A stretch of DNA of 64,000 nucleotides. Origin: Microstegium vimineum (Eukaryota > Streptophyta > Magnoliopsida > Poales > Poaceae). The notes below the pieces were generated by a model, which searched no databases, was not told where the DNA came from, and saw only the letters and a list, made by a program, of their open reading frames with translations. The position numbers were made by a program, and so were the translations under genes. Shown here piece by piece: positions 1-11,906 of the stretch (positions within the stretch are counted from its first letter, which is position 1; each line of letters begins with the position of its first letter). Location: the NCBI GenBank assembly GCA_022036555.1, contig CM039126.1:36039090-36103089 (forward strand). The letters are read 5' to 3'.

Positions 1-3000
1 CAAACACAGAGATGCAGGGATCGAGCAAACTAGTAGCTAATATAACTAACCGGGATGCCGTGCATGCATGCATGTTCTTGTTCGGTGTGATGTGCTTGTG
101 CTTAGAGCTGCTAGGATATGATGAAGGCAGCAGTGACGACTAGTACTGGATCAGCTCACGAGTGGGTGCTGCCGCGCGCTCAGGCCCAGATACCACCGTA
201 GAGAGGCATGGCATGGCATGGCATGCGGTGTTGTCCGATCCCTTTCGCTCCATCCCCCCTCGTGATCCTGTCCTGTGACCTGCAGGCTCTGGCTGGCTGC
301 TGCGCGCGACCTACGTAGCTCAGCTCACGACGACCTTGCTAGGTCACTGCTGCCAGATGAAGCCGATCGACGGCAGGGCAGCAGTCATCAGCAACAGAAA
401 AAAGAGAGGAGTGCGTGGTCACGGCACATATCATATCCCCTGCTCGCTCAGAAGACGACCCGGCCGGGCGGACCACTGGTGGGCCTGGACCAAGCAGCTT
501 GAGAGAGAAAGACGAACGGCATTGCATGCGATGTTCACTGTTCCATTCCATGGATTAATTGGAGTCTGAATTAATAAGGAGCTACGTACTAGCACCCGAT
601 CGAGCACTACGTACTGCTGGACCATAGCGCGGCGCTCGGCGGCAGGGAAACGAGAACGATGTTTCCATGCGGCCGCAGTTTAATCCATGGCTAGCTACGT
701 CCTAATCGAGCTCTCGCCGATCATCTCGCGACCTGGTTGGTGCCGTGAACAACTGAACATGCATGCATTGCTTCGGCAATTATTATAGCTCGCGTCGTCG
801 CTCTCACCAAATTCCGATCCGTTCCATATGCATGCATGGTTTTTCCACCATGCACTTGTGGCCGCAGAAAGACCAAGAGATCGAGATCGATCAGCTAAAC
901 TCCACTACGTGTTTTACTTGTTTGTCCCTGCAGATCAACGAGTGACAAATGGGCGTATATATATGTGCGTTTAGTTTACTATGGGTAGGAGAGCGGCGGC
1001 TAGCTGGGCAACAAAGCAACTGTAGCTAGCTAGCTGAGATGATATCCGTTAGAGACAGACGCACTGTACGTGTACTACTGCATCAAGTGTGTGGTGGCTT
1101 CTTCTGTCCATGTCCGAGCCATTCAGCCGTGAGAGTGATCGAACTGTATATGTGTCTAACTCTAATCCACATGCACCACCGTGTTTGGTCTTCAGATAAA
1201 CTTGGTTTGCCGGCCCGTGGGGCCCACCTTAATCCGTACGTATGTATGATTGGTCAACATCACCTATATATACATCTGCTATTAATATAATGAAACAGAT
1301 AATCTATCTACGAGCTAATTAAAATAAACGCAATATCTCCATCAGGATTACTGTACGTGTCTCAGGATTGCTACTAGTTCATGTTCCGGATTCAGAAAAC
1401 TACCCGTGCTTCATCATGGGTTTATAATAATCTTATAAGGCATACACATTACGCTATCCGTTTCGGTTTTATCCTCAAGTCAAACTTGTCGTCCAACTTT
1501 GATTAAGTTTAATTTACAGAAAATACATTAATATCTATCAGCATCAAGAAGGTCTGTATGTATCTAGTGAATCTAGTATGATGTTGTAGATATTTGTGCA
1601 TTTTTAATAAATAAACTTAGTTAAAATTAGAGAAGTTTGACTCTGTATAAAATTAAAATGACTTTCAATTTGAAACATAGGAAGTAGAAGTTTGTGGATA
1701 AATTTAATACCTTTTCTCTTTCTTTTTGTGTGTGTTAATTTAGAACACAATACTCATACTCTGCAATTTGTTTCTAGTAGCTATGATAAATTTATGAATT
1801 GTAATCTACATGTTTCCCATCCATGTTCATGTACTATTTCCCCCCTTTTGTGTTTTTGTTTTGTGTTAGGTGACAAAATCAGCCAGGGTTTAATTTTTTT
1901 TGTCCACACCCAAAATTACCAAAACTTGTTAGGCCAAAAACTCACCGAAAGTTTTGTAGAGACTTGCACACGAATAAGTATGTTTTTTCTTTAAAAAATA
2001 GATCTATGCAACTATATTAGCATGATTTATGACTACACATGTATTGAGTAGAAGAATATGCAACATAAACAATATAAAGTATGAGTCTAAATGAGTTATA
2101 TAGCACATGTATTATTAGTGTATTACAAAAAAAAATGAACTTTTCTTTTGGCTGCATCGGTGAAATTTCGTCAAAATTTTGAACCCTAACGTTAGCTTGA
2201 ACTATGTTAGCTCTCATCCTAGACCATATGTCCTAACGTCATGATCAAGATTTGTATTTTCAAATTTGATCTTACTTGCTATAAGTTTTATCCACATGTA
2301 AGTTAAAAACTGTTGTGCTTGTTATAACTAAGAGGGAAATTTAAGATCTACAACAGCATAAACACTAGTTTCCATGTGCAAGGAGTTTGGGGGGCTTAGG
2401 CATGGTTACACACTAAATTCCTTGCGCATGGTTACTTTAACTTAGTTTTCACAATAATGACAAGTGTGAGTGTGAGTACAGATGCAAAATTTGAGGATTG
2501 CTTAGTGGAAAATGTGAGTAACCTTTTAGAAACATAATTTTTACAAATGTCTATTAGGTATTATCCATGAGAATAAGGTTTTATATACCGTGTTGATTGT
2601 GATTGCCGAAGTGGTTTTATTTTGTATGAGAATTTTTATAAAATTAGCTTTTTTTTTTCTAGCGTGTTTTATGAGCTTTGCTGTGACTGTTTATTTTTTC
2701 ACTTTTTCTATAGTTCAGGTGTCTGAAATTTAAGATGATTTCAGGCAACACTAATATGCCACAAACTATTATAAGTTAGTTGTTAATTTTGTATTTTATT
2801 ATTTATCTTTGTATTATAACATATTAATTTTTTGTCCTTGTCCTCCTATAGAAATAATTGTAATTGTTAAATTGTCTTTGTGCCAACATATATAAAATTT
2901 TGTCAGGTTTATAGTTTTGTCTAACAGGTTTTTTATTTCTGAAACAAAAAATTATAAATTGTGTCTATATAAATTGCAATGAACTAAAACTACAATTTTA

Positions 3001-3240
3001 ATATACAATATATGTTGCTTGAAAAAAAACTAAATTCAGACACCTAAAATTTAGCAAATCTTTTATTATTTTTTTAAAAAAAGCAATGGAGATAAAGGAA
3101 AACGTCACTGGAGCAGAATATCCTGCGTCACGCTGACGGAGACGCTCCCATGCAAAAGTCAAAGGCTACCGCGCTCGTAGCTGCTATCAACAAAGGCCAG
3201 AGTGTGTATTTTCTTTAAGATTTGGCAACGAAAACCCGGG
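1..3240. other. Intergenic region, no gene seen
   Basis: No reading frame here has the length, codon pattern or motifs of a gene. The first 1.3 kb has moderate GC and short simple repeats (ATGC runs near 61-74, a GGCAT run near 207-225, GTAGCTAGC near 1020). From about 1.4 to 3.1 kb it is AT-rich. One degenerate MITE lies inside and is listed separately. It is the distal 5' flank of the BZR gene. Confidence 0.7.
1453..1688. repeat. Degenerate Stowaway-like MITE
   Basis: The left end (CTATCCGTTTCGGTTTTAT) and the reverse complement of the right end (CTACTTCCTATGTTTCAAAT) are weakly matching inverted repeats of the grass Stowaway type (CTCCCTCCGTT... class). The interior is AT-rich and non-coding. 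The ends have drifted, so the boundaries are approximate and no clean TA duplication can be claimed. Confidence 0.4.
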
Positions 3241-3249
3241 AAGCAAGTT

Positions 3250-4110
3250 TTATTATTTTATAGATACTCGTAGCAGTACCGATGCACACACTATAGTCCT
3301 ATAGACAGTACAAATGTCGTACCATACGCATCATCGAGCTGGCCGCTGCCGCTGCGGCGCCCGGATTCACGCACCAAACGCCCGGAAACTGACCCTGCAA
3401 AGCCGGGCGAGCGGGACCGGCGCGGAAGCGAACAAGGCGTGAGTGAGGTGCGACGCCCGCGACACCACCGCTGTGCGCTGTGCCTGCCCCTGACGACGGC
3501 GTCGTTTCGTGGCGAGCGTGACCAGCTGCAACGTGCCGTAGGCCTCCCGGCCGGCCGCGGATCCCGAGGGCGTTTCCCACCCTCACCCGCCGGCGCCGTG
3601 TGCGGGTCCCTCGACTGGCACGCGCCAAAGCCATCCATGATCCACCCCCACGAACCGTCCCTGTCCCGACCCGGGCGCGTCTACCGGTCTGCTACTACGT
3701 GCTCTGCGAATGGGTTCGGTTTCCACGACTCGTCTCCTCCTCCTCCTCCTCTCGTCCCTCACGTGGCCGGTGGCCCGGCTCGCGCGACGCGAACCCACTT
3801 GGGGGCTGGGCGTGATGATTGCGCTCTGACGAGACGGCGGCTGTCCAGGCCCCCACCACTACTCATCCCGTTTGACCACCAAACAGCCGTGACGCCTGGG
3901 CCCCGCGCGTCAGGGAGCGACGTCGTACTTTGCAAAAGCTGGCCCCACCCCGACCCGTCTCGTTTAACCGTTTCTCTCTGGCCGAGGGGAATACCGTTTC
4001 TGCCCCTGGCGATTTGGCGCAAGCTCAAGCTCTCACTTCCACCGGGGGTCCGTTGCCAGGGCAAAACTGGAAGGCGCCGCTGGTAAAGAGTGAGCCGGGT
4101 GACTGTAACT
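3250..4110 (+). promoter_or_regulatory. GC-rich promoter region of the BZR gene
   Basis: Sequence composition changes sharply from AT-rich to GC- and CpG-rich about 1.2 kb before the start codon. Two motifs relevant to the gene's own family are present: a palindromic G-box CACGTG at 3760-3765 and a brassinosteroid-response-type CGTGTG at 3597-3602. BES1/BZR1 proteins are known to bind E-boxes and CGTG(T/C)G. That makes feedback control plausible, but short motifs in GC-rich DNA also occur by chance. No convincing TATA box was identified. Overlapping open frames on both strands here are composition artefacts. Confidence 0.45.
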
Positions 4111-4209
4111 TCTCTCCTAGAGCGTTGTTACAGCTCAGCTCAGCTCCGCCAGCCTCGGCCACCTCTCACTCTCACTCACTCCCCCAGCCACCAGCCAGTG
4201 TTTACAATA

Positions 4210-4234
4210 GGAGGGAGGGAGGGAGGGAGGGAGG
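4210..4234 (+). repeat. GAGG microsatellite in the 5' UTR
   Basis: About six GAGG units run in the presumed 5' UTR, about 225 bp upstream of the BZR start. The sense-strand G runs could form a G-quadruplex in the mRNA. A short ACT run follows at about 4281-4296. No ATG occurs between roughly 4081 and the start codon, so the leader has no upstream ORF. Confidence 0.8.
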
Positions 4235-4456
4235 CAGCAGGCTAGCAGCAGCCACAGCAGAGCAGTGGCGGCTGCGTTCAGACTACTACTACTACCACCA
4301 GCTGCTGCTCCTCCGGTTTCTGCTCCTTCTCCTTCCCAAATTCCACCCCTCGAATAATAAACAAATCAAAGCAAGAGAGGCGAGGCGAGCAGCGGCCGGA
4401 AGGAACCGCGGGCGCGGGGGTCTGCAGCGGAGCGGGCAGATCCACGAGATCCGCCG

Positions 4457-7106
4457 ATGACGAGTGGCGCCGGGGGAGCCGCCGCCGGGATCGGGGGCAC
4501 CAGGGTGCCCACGTGGAGGGAGCGCGAGAACAACCGCCGCAGGGAGCGCCGGCGCCGCGCGATCGCAGCCAAGATCTTCGCCGGCCTCAGGGCCTACGGC
4601 AACTACAACCTCCCCAAGCACTGCGACAACAACGAGGTGCTCAAGGCGCTCTGCAACGAGGCCGGATGGACCGTCGAGCCCGACGGCACCACCTACCGCA
4701 AGGTATCCAATCCATCTATCCATCCCTTGCTTCGGTGCTTGCTCCGCCGGCCTGCCCAGCCTCTCCACGGCTTCGCTTCGGTCCCGTTCCTGCTTTGCGC
4801 CTTGAGTAGCTTGCTTTTGCTTTTGATTTGGTTGCTTCCGTACAATACAATTGCAGTCGTGCCTGCGCCTGCTGCGATCTGAGCGGCGCTACATCGTGTT
4901 TGCTTGGTTGTTTCGACTAGACGAGTCTCGCCGGAGAGGAACGCTTGGTTTTGTTGGGACTTGGGCCGTCTCTGTCTCGTGGCAGGGGACGGCGCACTGC
5001 ATGCTCTGTTTAACAGCTTCGTTCGAATGCGATGTAGCGATTTCGTTGGTTCGGTGGACCGATCTTGGGATGCTCCTGCTCTCGCGTGCACATCACTACA
5101 CTCCGTTGGATTTGGAGCTATCTTTACTCGCTTTGACCTCTGTTTTTGTCTTGGTGCTATGCTTGGTGCTCTTAGGCTGTTCTGTTGTGTGGGCAGGGAA
5201 ACGGGACCTTGCTTGATTTACACCCAACGGCAACGGGGAAGGAATGCAATGCCGGCGGGTTAATCTGCTGGGCAAGCTCCAGAATTAGGATTTCAAAAAA
5301 GAAGCCTTTTTTTTAAAAAAAAATTAGGAGAAGGGAAATGTTGCTTTCCTCTTTGCCAATCGCTCGTGGCAATTCTTTTGGGGATGCCATGCTTTTTTTC
5401 TTCCCAATACCGCTTTTCTGGTTCCTTCCTAGTATGACCAAAAGAAAAATCTAAGACCTCATCTGAAGATTTTTGTCAGCTACCACATTTCTCTTGGTCC
5501 CTGTGAGGGAAGGTGGTTAAGTTTAGGTTGGGATTCAATTCGGTAAGAATTCGTGCCGCATATCACGTCCAGGCTGACGCTGAAAAAAAGCAGGGGTTAT
5601 CAAAAAAGCACAAAGCATAGCTCGACATGTTTTTTTTGACATGTGCACATGTAGCCACTGCTCTGAGAAACCAAAAGCAATAGTTTTTCACTTTGCTTTT
5701 GAGGCTTGTGCCAAAACTCTTTGGTAACGTGAGACTTTCAAATTTCCTTACGTTGGGCTGGTTCATTGGTTACCTTTGTTCTATGCAGCATGCAACTCTT
5801 GTGTTTACTCATTATTTTGTAATCAATGCTGAGGTGTACTCTGCTGTAGTAAGTACATTAGCTTCAGCTGTAACCTACTTTGAAGTTGGTTTTACACGCT
5901 TTTCTGTTACTTCTGTCAATTTATTGCACTCAATTGAACAATTGGAGGAGTTTTAGTTGATTTATTACATACTCCACAGAGGAAAGTAAATTGCATCTGT
6001 AAGTTGGCATCTAAGAAATTTGAACTGCAAAGCATTTCAACGGATTAATCCAAATCTTCTGTATATCTTCTGAACTTGCTTGCGTGTAGCATTTCGTTTA
6101 CAAAAAGGTGTACAGGAAAGTAACTGATTTCATTGGCAGTTATTGTGGTTTATTAAACTTGGCAAGCATCTGTTCAGTGCCTACTCTACTTTTCTGCTTT
6201 ACAACAATTCTCAGTGCGCTTAATGTTTTTTCGGATGGCAAAAATTGCATAGTTGATTAATTAATGAGTTTGTTCTTGTTTCAGGGATGTAAACCTCTGG
6301 CAACAGAGCGGCCTGATCCAATTGGAAGGTCTGCATCACCAAGCCCTTGCTCTTCATATCAACCTAGTCCACGAGCTTCATACAATCCAAGCCCCGCATC
6401 CTCTTCGTTTCCAAGCTCTGGATCCTCCTCTCACATTACTCTTGGTGGGAACAACTTCATGGGTGGTGTCGAGGGCAGCTCTCTTATCCCATGGCTAAAG
6501 AACCTTTCCTCGAGTTCCTCATTTGCCTCCTCCTCCAAGCTCCCACAGCTTCATCACCTCTACTTCAACGGTGGTTCCATCAGTGCACCAGTAACACCTC
6601 CATCCAGCTCTCCAACTCGCACAGCTCGCATCAAGACTGACTGGGAGAATCCAAGTGTTCAGCCACCATGGGCTGGGGCAAACTATGCGTCTCTTCCCAA
6701 CTCCCAACCGCCTAGCCCTGGGCACCAGGTTGCTCCAGACCCAGCATGGCTAGCCGGGTTTCAGATATCATCTGCTGGTCCTTCATCTCCAACATACAGC
6801 CTTGTGGCACCGAATCCTTTTGGTATCTTCAAGGAGACCATCGCCAGCACCTCAAGAATGTGCACCCCTGGACAGAGTGGAACATGTTCCCCCGTAATGG
6901 GTGGTGTGCCAATCCATCACGATGTCCAGATGGTTGATGGTGCCCCAGATGATTTCGCCTTTGGGAGCAGCAGCAACGGCAACAACGAATCACCTGGTCT
7001 TGTGAAGGCATGGGAGGGGGAACGGATACACGAGGAGTGCGCCTCGGACGAGCATGAGCTGGAGCTCACCCTTGGGAGCTCAAAGACTCGTGCAGATCCC
7101 TCCTGA
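4457..7106 (+). CDS. BES1/BZR1-family transcription factor, two exons
   Basis: Exon 1 is 4457-4702 and exon 2 is 6285-7106. A 1582-bp intron with GT...AG ends, phase 0, separates them, giving a 355-residue protein. Residues about 15-95 form the plant-specific BZR DNA-binding region. It includes the basic stretch [14 protein letters not shown] (21-34, also the likely nuclear signal) and the conserved [18 protein letters not shown] core; the exon junction falls in TTYRK|GCKP, as usual in this family. Residues about 93-200 are rich in spaced Ser/Thr-Pro, typical of GSK3/BIN2 phosphorylation sites. [11 protein letters not shown] (323-333) matches the position of the BIN2-docking motif. LELTL (341-345) is the EAR repression motif that recruits TOPLESS co-repressors. 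Known role of the family: nuclear output of brassinosteroid signalling, controlling growth and biosynthesis genes. All key parts are intact. The start is chosen because it is the first ATG of the leader and gives the usual N-terminus. Which paralogue it is cannot be settled here. Confidence 0.95.
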
Positions 7107-8014
7107 TCATTCTACAAGAGTCAAGGTCTTCGCCTAGCGGCCTGGGTTTTTACTTTCATCTTTATTCGGACGGTGCTCCTCTATTTTATGAGTTCAGTGT
7201 TTGTAGAAAGAGAGAAGGGATTCAGTGATCTTATCACGGTCCTCTGGAGATGATATCCATCCTCTTTCAAGGATCTGAACTTATTCTAGTAGCCTAAGCA
7301 AACTGTTAACTTATTTATTTCATTTTTTTTCTCCATTTCTTTTTTGTCCCCTCAAGAAATGAAAAGGAAAAAAAATGGAAGGGAAAAGAGTGCTTGCAGG
7401 GAACCTTAGACAAGTCGGAGAACTGGTCATCCGTCAGCAGTAGCTGAGATCCCTGTGGCATTCATGTGCCCCTTGTAAATTAGCTCCAATTGTCCTTGAT
7501 ATGACTATTATCGTTGTACTTGTGTCGAAAGTGTCTACATTGTATGGATCATTCATTGGTTCTGTCGTGCCTTTGCTGATTAAAGTGTTTAGTTTAGGTG
7601 ATTCCAATTTTTAGGGTATATATGGGTGCTGCTACCATATTCTACCATTACATTGCTTTTCTTTCATATCAAAATTCCAGGGAAGATACTCCGCATGCAG
7701 TAACCATGTGTCTAAACCTGTGTGAGTCCTCACAAAATTCCCTCTCTCTGCTATCAATTGATGTATTTTTTTTGTCGACAGTGGTTTGTTAGATCAAAGG
7801 TCTCAGACCTTGCTTATATTGAAAGCAACGGAGTAGTTACTTTAAGTGCAACACTGCCAAGTGTGCGCACTGGCACCTCCGATTCTAGCAAACAGAAAAC
7901 ACCTCAGCCGTTTCGAAAAAAAAAAGTTAAGAAAAAAAAAGGAAACACCTCAGCCAAAACCTCCTGCTCTAAACCAAAACAACAGAGAAAAAGAGCAAAC
8001 TAAACAAAGCCCGC
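7107..8014 (+). other. 3' UTR of the BZR gene and adjacent intergenic DNA
   Basis: After the TGA comes an AT/T-rich non-coding stretch typical of a plant 3' UTR, probably ending before about 7.6 kb. No single polyadenylation site can be chosen. The rest, to 8014, contains A-rich runs (7915-7945) and no gene. Confidence 0.5.
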
Positions 8015-8308
8015 TCAAGTGCAGACCTCATCCTCCCTTCCTTGCTTTAAGTGCATTTCATCAACTTGAGAGCCCGTAAGTACCGCCTCCATCATCTTCA
8101 GAAGTAACACTGCCACTTCGCTCGTGTTGTCCTCCTTCGCAAGTACCTGCCACCGGTTAAAAAACCATACGCTTACTTGTTTTGGTGGTGGGTTCGGGGT
8201 TATTTTAGAGACCACAAGATCATTTCTATTTTTCCGTAGAGCCCAACTTGTGGCTGCTAAAATCAACCATCCAGTTTTCTTTTCTTTTCCATCTGCCCCC
8301 TCATGCAC
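8015..8308 (-). pseudogene. LINE-type retrotransposon tail fragment
   Basis: About 97 residues read on the minus strand as GWLILAATSWALRKNRNDLV, followed later by WFFNRWQVLAKEDN and a helical tail. The pattern of Trp-rich LxxATSWALRKNRND and then a helix ending near LLxKED is typical of the region after the zinc-binding reverse-transcriptase domain (zf-RVT) at the C-terminus of plant LINEs. No reverse transcriptase or endonuclease is attached. This is a 5'-truncated remnant, as LINE insertions commonly are. Confidence 0.5.
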
Positions 8309-9180
8309 ACCTCCTGAAAATTCCTCATGAAAACTGGGCGCAAATTCTTTTTTTTTTAACGCAATGGCAGCTGCCTTTCAATTAAGTAGGAGGGAAATTC
8401 CACCCCAAACTATCTCTAATCCAGCACCAGACTACCACTGCACACGGATTTGTTTCAAAAAAACCACTGCACACGGAACAACTAAAAATGAGGTGGTCAG
8501 CTGTTTCCTCCTTTCCACAGAATTTTCAGAATTTGAAACCATCCCAATTTCTTTTGCAGAGTTGATCTGTTTGTATTCTATCATGACAGGCCATCCATAG
8601 AAAAATTTGTACCTTGAGTGGTATCTTTACCATCCACATCTCCATCATCCTTGCATCCAGGACTCCACCAAAAGTAATTAATCTATAGATGCTTCTAGTT
8701 GTGAATTACCTGTCTTCTCTAATTTTCAAGTCACCTAGTCTGTCTTCCAGACTTGTTTGGTTTGGACCTCCTAAACTTTAGTCACGTAATCCACGATGCC
8801 GTCAGTAAAGTCTCTCCAACATATTTTTCCATTCATCACTCTCTTTCCCTAAAATTCCGTCTATATGATAAATTCCACTATTCGCAGCAACCTCAACTGT
8901 AATCCCAAAATCTTGTTTGTTTCACACTTTTTACTAAGTTACCCTCGTCTCTTTCATAAGCCTTGTTCGTTTTGCTAAAATTTGACTTATGCTGATTTGT
9001 TGTGAGAGAAAAATACTATTCATTCGTTGAAAAGTAGTGCTGGCCATACTAGTCCTTAACTGCATGAAGGATTGCCAAAACTGGGAACCCCTCTATTATT
9101 TCTTTGGCTGAAACCTTTACCTCTTGAGTAGTATTTTTTCTAAGCAGGCACATATTCTCTTCTAGATTCACTTACGTAAT
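8309..9180. other. Intergenic region, no gene seen
   Basis: AT-rich sequence without a supported gene. A short direct repeat of the CACTGCACACGGA type occurs near 8437-8480. Confidence 0.6.
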
Positions 9181-9308
9181 AAGGCTGTATTCATATCCCT
9201 TGTATCACATTTATATAGAACCACGATGGTCTAAATGTCATTACAAGGCTGTATTCATATCCCTTGTATCACATTTATATAGAACCACGATGGTCTAAAT
9301 GTCATTAC
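9181..9308. repeat. Perfect 64-bp tandem duplication
   Basis: The unit at 9181-9244 (AAGGCTGTATTC...GTCATTAC) is repeated without a mismatch at 9245-9308. The lack of divergence means it is recent, or else an assembly artefact. Confidence 0.9.
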
Positions 9309-10066
9309 GTGCCGTGTTTACTGATGATGGCCTTGCTTTCAGTATGCCAAATCAAGATCTGAATTGTACGGTATGAATGAAGAAAAGGTAGGGTTCTTGC
9401 AGGCTGTCCAACACGAATTCACGATGGTCTATTGGCGTGCAGCTGAACTTGCAAGACTGGCTGTCACGTGCAATGTGCACACACACACACACACACAAAT
9501 TGCTATGGCCATAAAATCGCGTCTCACTAGACATTAATGCCATTGCCATGCGGGAGTACGGTTCATGCTCTTGTACGTTACTGCCAGATCCAATCAAGCT
9601 TTCAGGTCCTTTGAGATCCTGATACATCCATCTCACGAAGTACACACCCTGTTACATCCATCTTGTTCCCCATCCCCTCTCAGTAGACACTACGGGCACA
9701 AACCACAAAGTACCATCCCCTCTTAGCAGACAATTCGGGCACAAAGTAGAGGGAGATTTACGCATTAGCAACACCTCATCTCCAGACATGAGATGTACTA
9801 GTGGATTTAGAGTTAACTTTGATAACACTTGAACAAATGGATTTCTTTTCATTTCTCTCGAGAATCGTAACCATATTTACAGCATGTACAGAGCGGTTTG
9901 TGGTTCCAAATACATCTGTTTTTTGATGTAAACCAATGGATGGTCAGGTGTACACTTGCATCATCACGAACTAGGAATAAGATAAAGAGGGCAAATCAAT
10001 GACCAAGAAATAATTCAATTCACCAGGCTACTGCATGTCAGAAACTAAAGAGAAGACTCAAGAGAT
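9309..10066 (-). other. Possible 3' flank or 3' UTR of the Ysc84-like exon
   Basis: This non-coding stretch lies downstream, on the minus strand, of the stop codon at 10067-10069. Open frames at 9352-9645 and 9652-9852 show no recognisable motif. It may include the 3' UTR of that gene, but no polyadenylation site is evident. Confidence 0.35.
9478..9497. repeat. CA dinucleotide microsatellite
   Basis: Ten uninterrupted CA units, followed by AAAT. Confidence 0.95.
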
Positions 10067-10248
10067 TCACTTGTTGATCTTATCAAATAATACAGATAAA
10101 GCTTTGTATAGAGTTGCGGCAGCAGGCGGTTTCGGCAGCGAGCCAAGAAGGATTTCTGAGGCCTTGATTGGACCTCCATAAAATCGGGCATTTACCGAGT
10201 CTCGAGTGGATACGACACTTCCATTGAGTGCACAGCCCACAAAGGCAC
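10067..10248 (-). CDS. Last exon of a Ysc84 (SH3YL1-like) actin-regulator gene, partial
   Basis: A polypyrimidine-rich acceptor ending CTCTGGCAG precedes 10248. The exon then reads in phase 1 as GAFVGCALNGSVVSTRDSVN, continuing through ARFYGG, ILLGSLPKPPAAATLYKAL and DKINK to a TGA at 10069-10067. The order GAFVG-LxGSVV-RxxxNxxFYG-xxASEILxG-PPAAxxLYxAL is the C-terminal end of the Ysc84/DUF500 domain, found in lipid-binding and actin-regulating SH3YL1-type proteins and in plant FYVE/Ysc84 proteins. It is an unbroken 60-codon end exon with a good splice site. I could not find the other exons of the domain between here and 15 kb. Either they lie in the gap or beyond inserted DNA, or this is an orphan fragment. 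Confidence 0.6.
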
Positions 10249-10841
10249 CTGCCAGAGAAACAAAGAACTGATTGTGACAAAAAGCAAAGCTAATGGAAAC
10301 ATCAATGTCAGATCACTAATAGACTTAAAGCAGATCCTGACATCAACAGTACATATTTAGCAATCAAAACAAAAGCAGAAAAGACAAGACGTGTGTTGTG
10401 CTCAACTATAATATAATTAATGAAACTGTATAAACTGTGTAATGCTGCAAGAACGAAGATACAAAATGATGCTGAGTTTGATCCACTGTAGCACTCACTA
10501 TATATTCCTTGTAACTGATGTGTGATTCAACTGACTGACAGAAGCAAATGTTGATTTTTTTAGACTATCTGAAAGTACTACCTTAAAGCAGCTAGCTGCG
10601 AAACCAAACCATTATGTTTCATTTTATTCAACTGACTGGAAGTTGAAGCTCTGTACAATCTCTTATTAGCTGCCATAAGCGACAGGGACCACATGGCTCA
10701 AGGTCTATGAACTATACTCCCCCAGAAAATGAATTCTGGTCTACACTACAAACGTTGGAAATATTTGCTAAAGAGCATTCACAAACTACTTCGTAGTACA
10801 ACAGAAGGTATTTATGGCTGAAGTCCAATTATAACATCCTG
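10249..10841. other. Intron-like or intergenic DNA
   Basis: AT-rich, with no exon recognised on either strand. If the Ysc84-like gene is real, this would be its last intron. Confidence 0.4.
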
Positions 10842-11115
10842 TAGTGTTTGATTGTTTGGTGAAAACTGGTCCAAAGCACTTCTCTGCCAGAAACATGTTG
10901 CTTGGACAAAAACTCACCACTAAACAGATAGCGCTGGTTAGAAGATAAATGGAATTAGCGCAACATGCAACTCTTTTAATCTTTTTTTACTGCAAGTGTT
11001 TGATTGTTTGATGACAAGAGGTTCACTGTCAGAAACGTGCTGCTTGGGAAAGACCTCACCAGTAAACAGATAGAGTTCACTGGAAAGTAACGAAATTAAT
11101 TGGTGTGCTCTTGAG
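10842..11115. repeat. Diverged tandem repeat of about 140 bp
   Basis: Copy 1 (about 10842-10985) and copy 2 (about 10992-11115) share GTGTTTGATTGTTTG, then CTGCCAGAAAC / CTGTCAGAAAC, GCTTGG, CTCACCA and TAAACAGATAG in the same order, with many substitutions between them. Confidence 0.55.
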
Positions 11116-11135
11116 GTTTTTAACGAAATTAATCA

Positions 11136-11483
11136 TTGAAAACCTTCTCTGAAACTTGGCTTTTGGGCAAGGGGCCCTTCCGAAAAAGTAGATCTTATTT
11201 GTGTTTGCAGGCTTTTTGTGGGCTCTGGACTACCAGAAACAAGATGGCGATTGAACGCAAACTCACAAAGTCACCGACTAACGTTATATACCTTGCATTA
11301 TCATATCTGCAGAAGTGGGCTGTGCTTCTCAAGGAGGAAGATCGGGAGCGCATGGAGGCTATTAAAGAAGAAATCATAGCCTGGATGAAGAAGTTTAAGA
11401 CTAATGACATTCTAGTTTCAGACATTGTTAAGATTCGAGAATCCTGTAATAGGCTTAGCTCCTTTGCTTTTCTACCATGGTAA
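11136..11483 (+). pseudogene. LINE-type retrotransposon tail fragment
   Basis: The plus-strand reading contains GLWTTRNKMAIERKL, then a helix ending LQKWAVLLKEEDRERMEAI. This is the pattern that follows the zf-RVT zinc-binding region at the end of plant LINE reverse-transcriptase proteins (W-TTRNKM, then LxxWxxLxKEEDR). It is in the opposite orientation to the fragment at 8015-8308 and is a different copy. The catalytic reverse-transcriptase part is absent. Confidence 0.55.
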
Positions 11484-11656
11484 ACTGGTTTCCCCAGTGA
11501 TGTATCAGATGAATATTGCTTTCTTGAATGCAGAGGTTTAATCCTCTCTTTTTTTTATAAAAACGAAATTAATGCAACCAGTAACTCTTAACTTATTTTT
11601 TAATGCATATTTTTCGTTCACCATTGTGAAGTACTGTAACTACAAATATGCACAGA

Positions 11657-11806
11657 TTAATGTGTCAACCAAGGACCTGGAAACTTTTCACTAACGACCA
11701 AACTATTTGGTATTCAATATCCTGTCAGATTTCTTTTTAAGATTAACATGTCCACCAAGGATCTGGAAACTTTTCACTAACGACCAAACTATTTGGTATT
11801 CAATAT
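11657..11806. repeat. 86-bp tandem repeat running into the assembly gap
   Basis: CCAAGGACCTGGAAAC... starts at 11669 and CCAAGGATCTGGAAAC... at 11755, a period of 86 bp. Both copies continue identically through ACTATTTGGTATTCAATAT. The second copy stops there because the Ns begin. Confidence 0.85.
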
Positions 11807-11906
11807 NNNNNNNNNNNNNNNNNNNNNNNNNNNNNNNNNNNNNNNNNNNNNNNNNNNNNNNNNNNNNNNNNNNNNNNNNNNNNNNNNNNNNNNNNNNNNN
11901 NNNNNN
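11807..11906. other. Assembly gap (100 N)
   Basis: Exactly 100 undetermined bases, the conventional length for a gap of unknown size. The true missing length is not known. Confidence 1.

Noticed and set aside
3291..4460. Several overlapping open frames on both strands upstream of the BZR gene, up to 215 codons
   Set aside because: They come from high GC content. None has a family motif, they overlap on both strands, and the longest contradict the position of the promoter and 5' UTR.
4851..5263. Open frames of about 120 codons after exon 1
   Set aside because: They lie wholly inside the BZR intron, which has proper GT...AG ends and matching phase.
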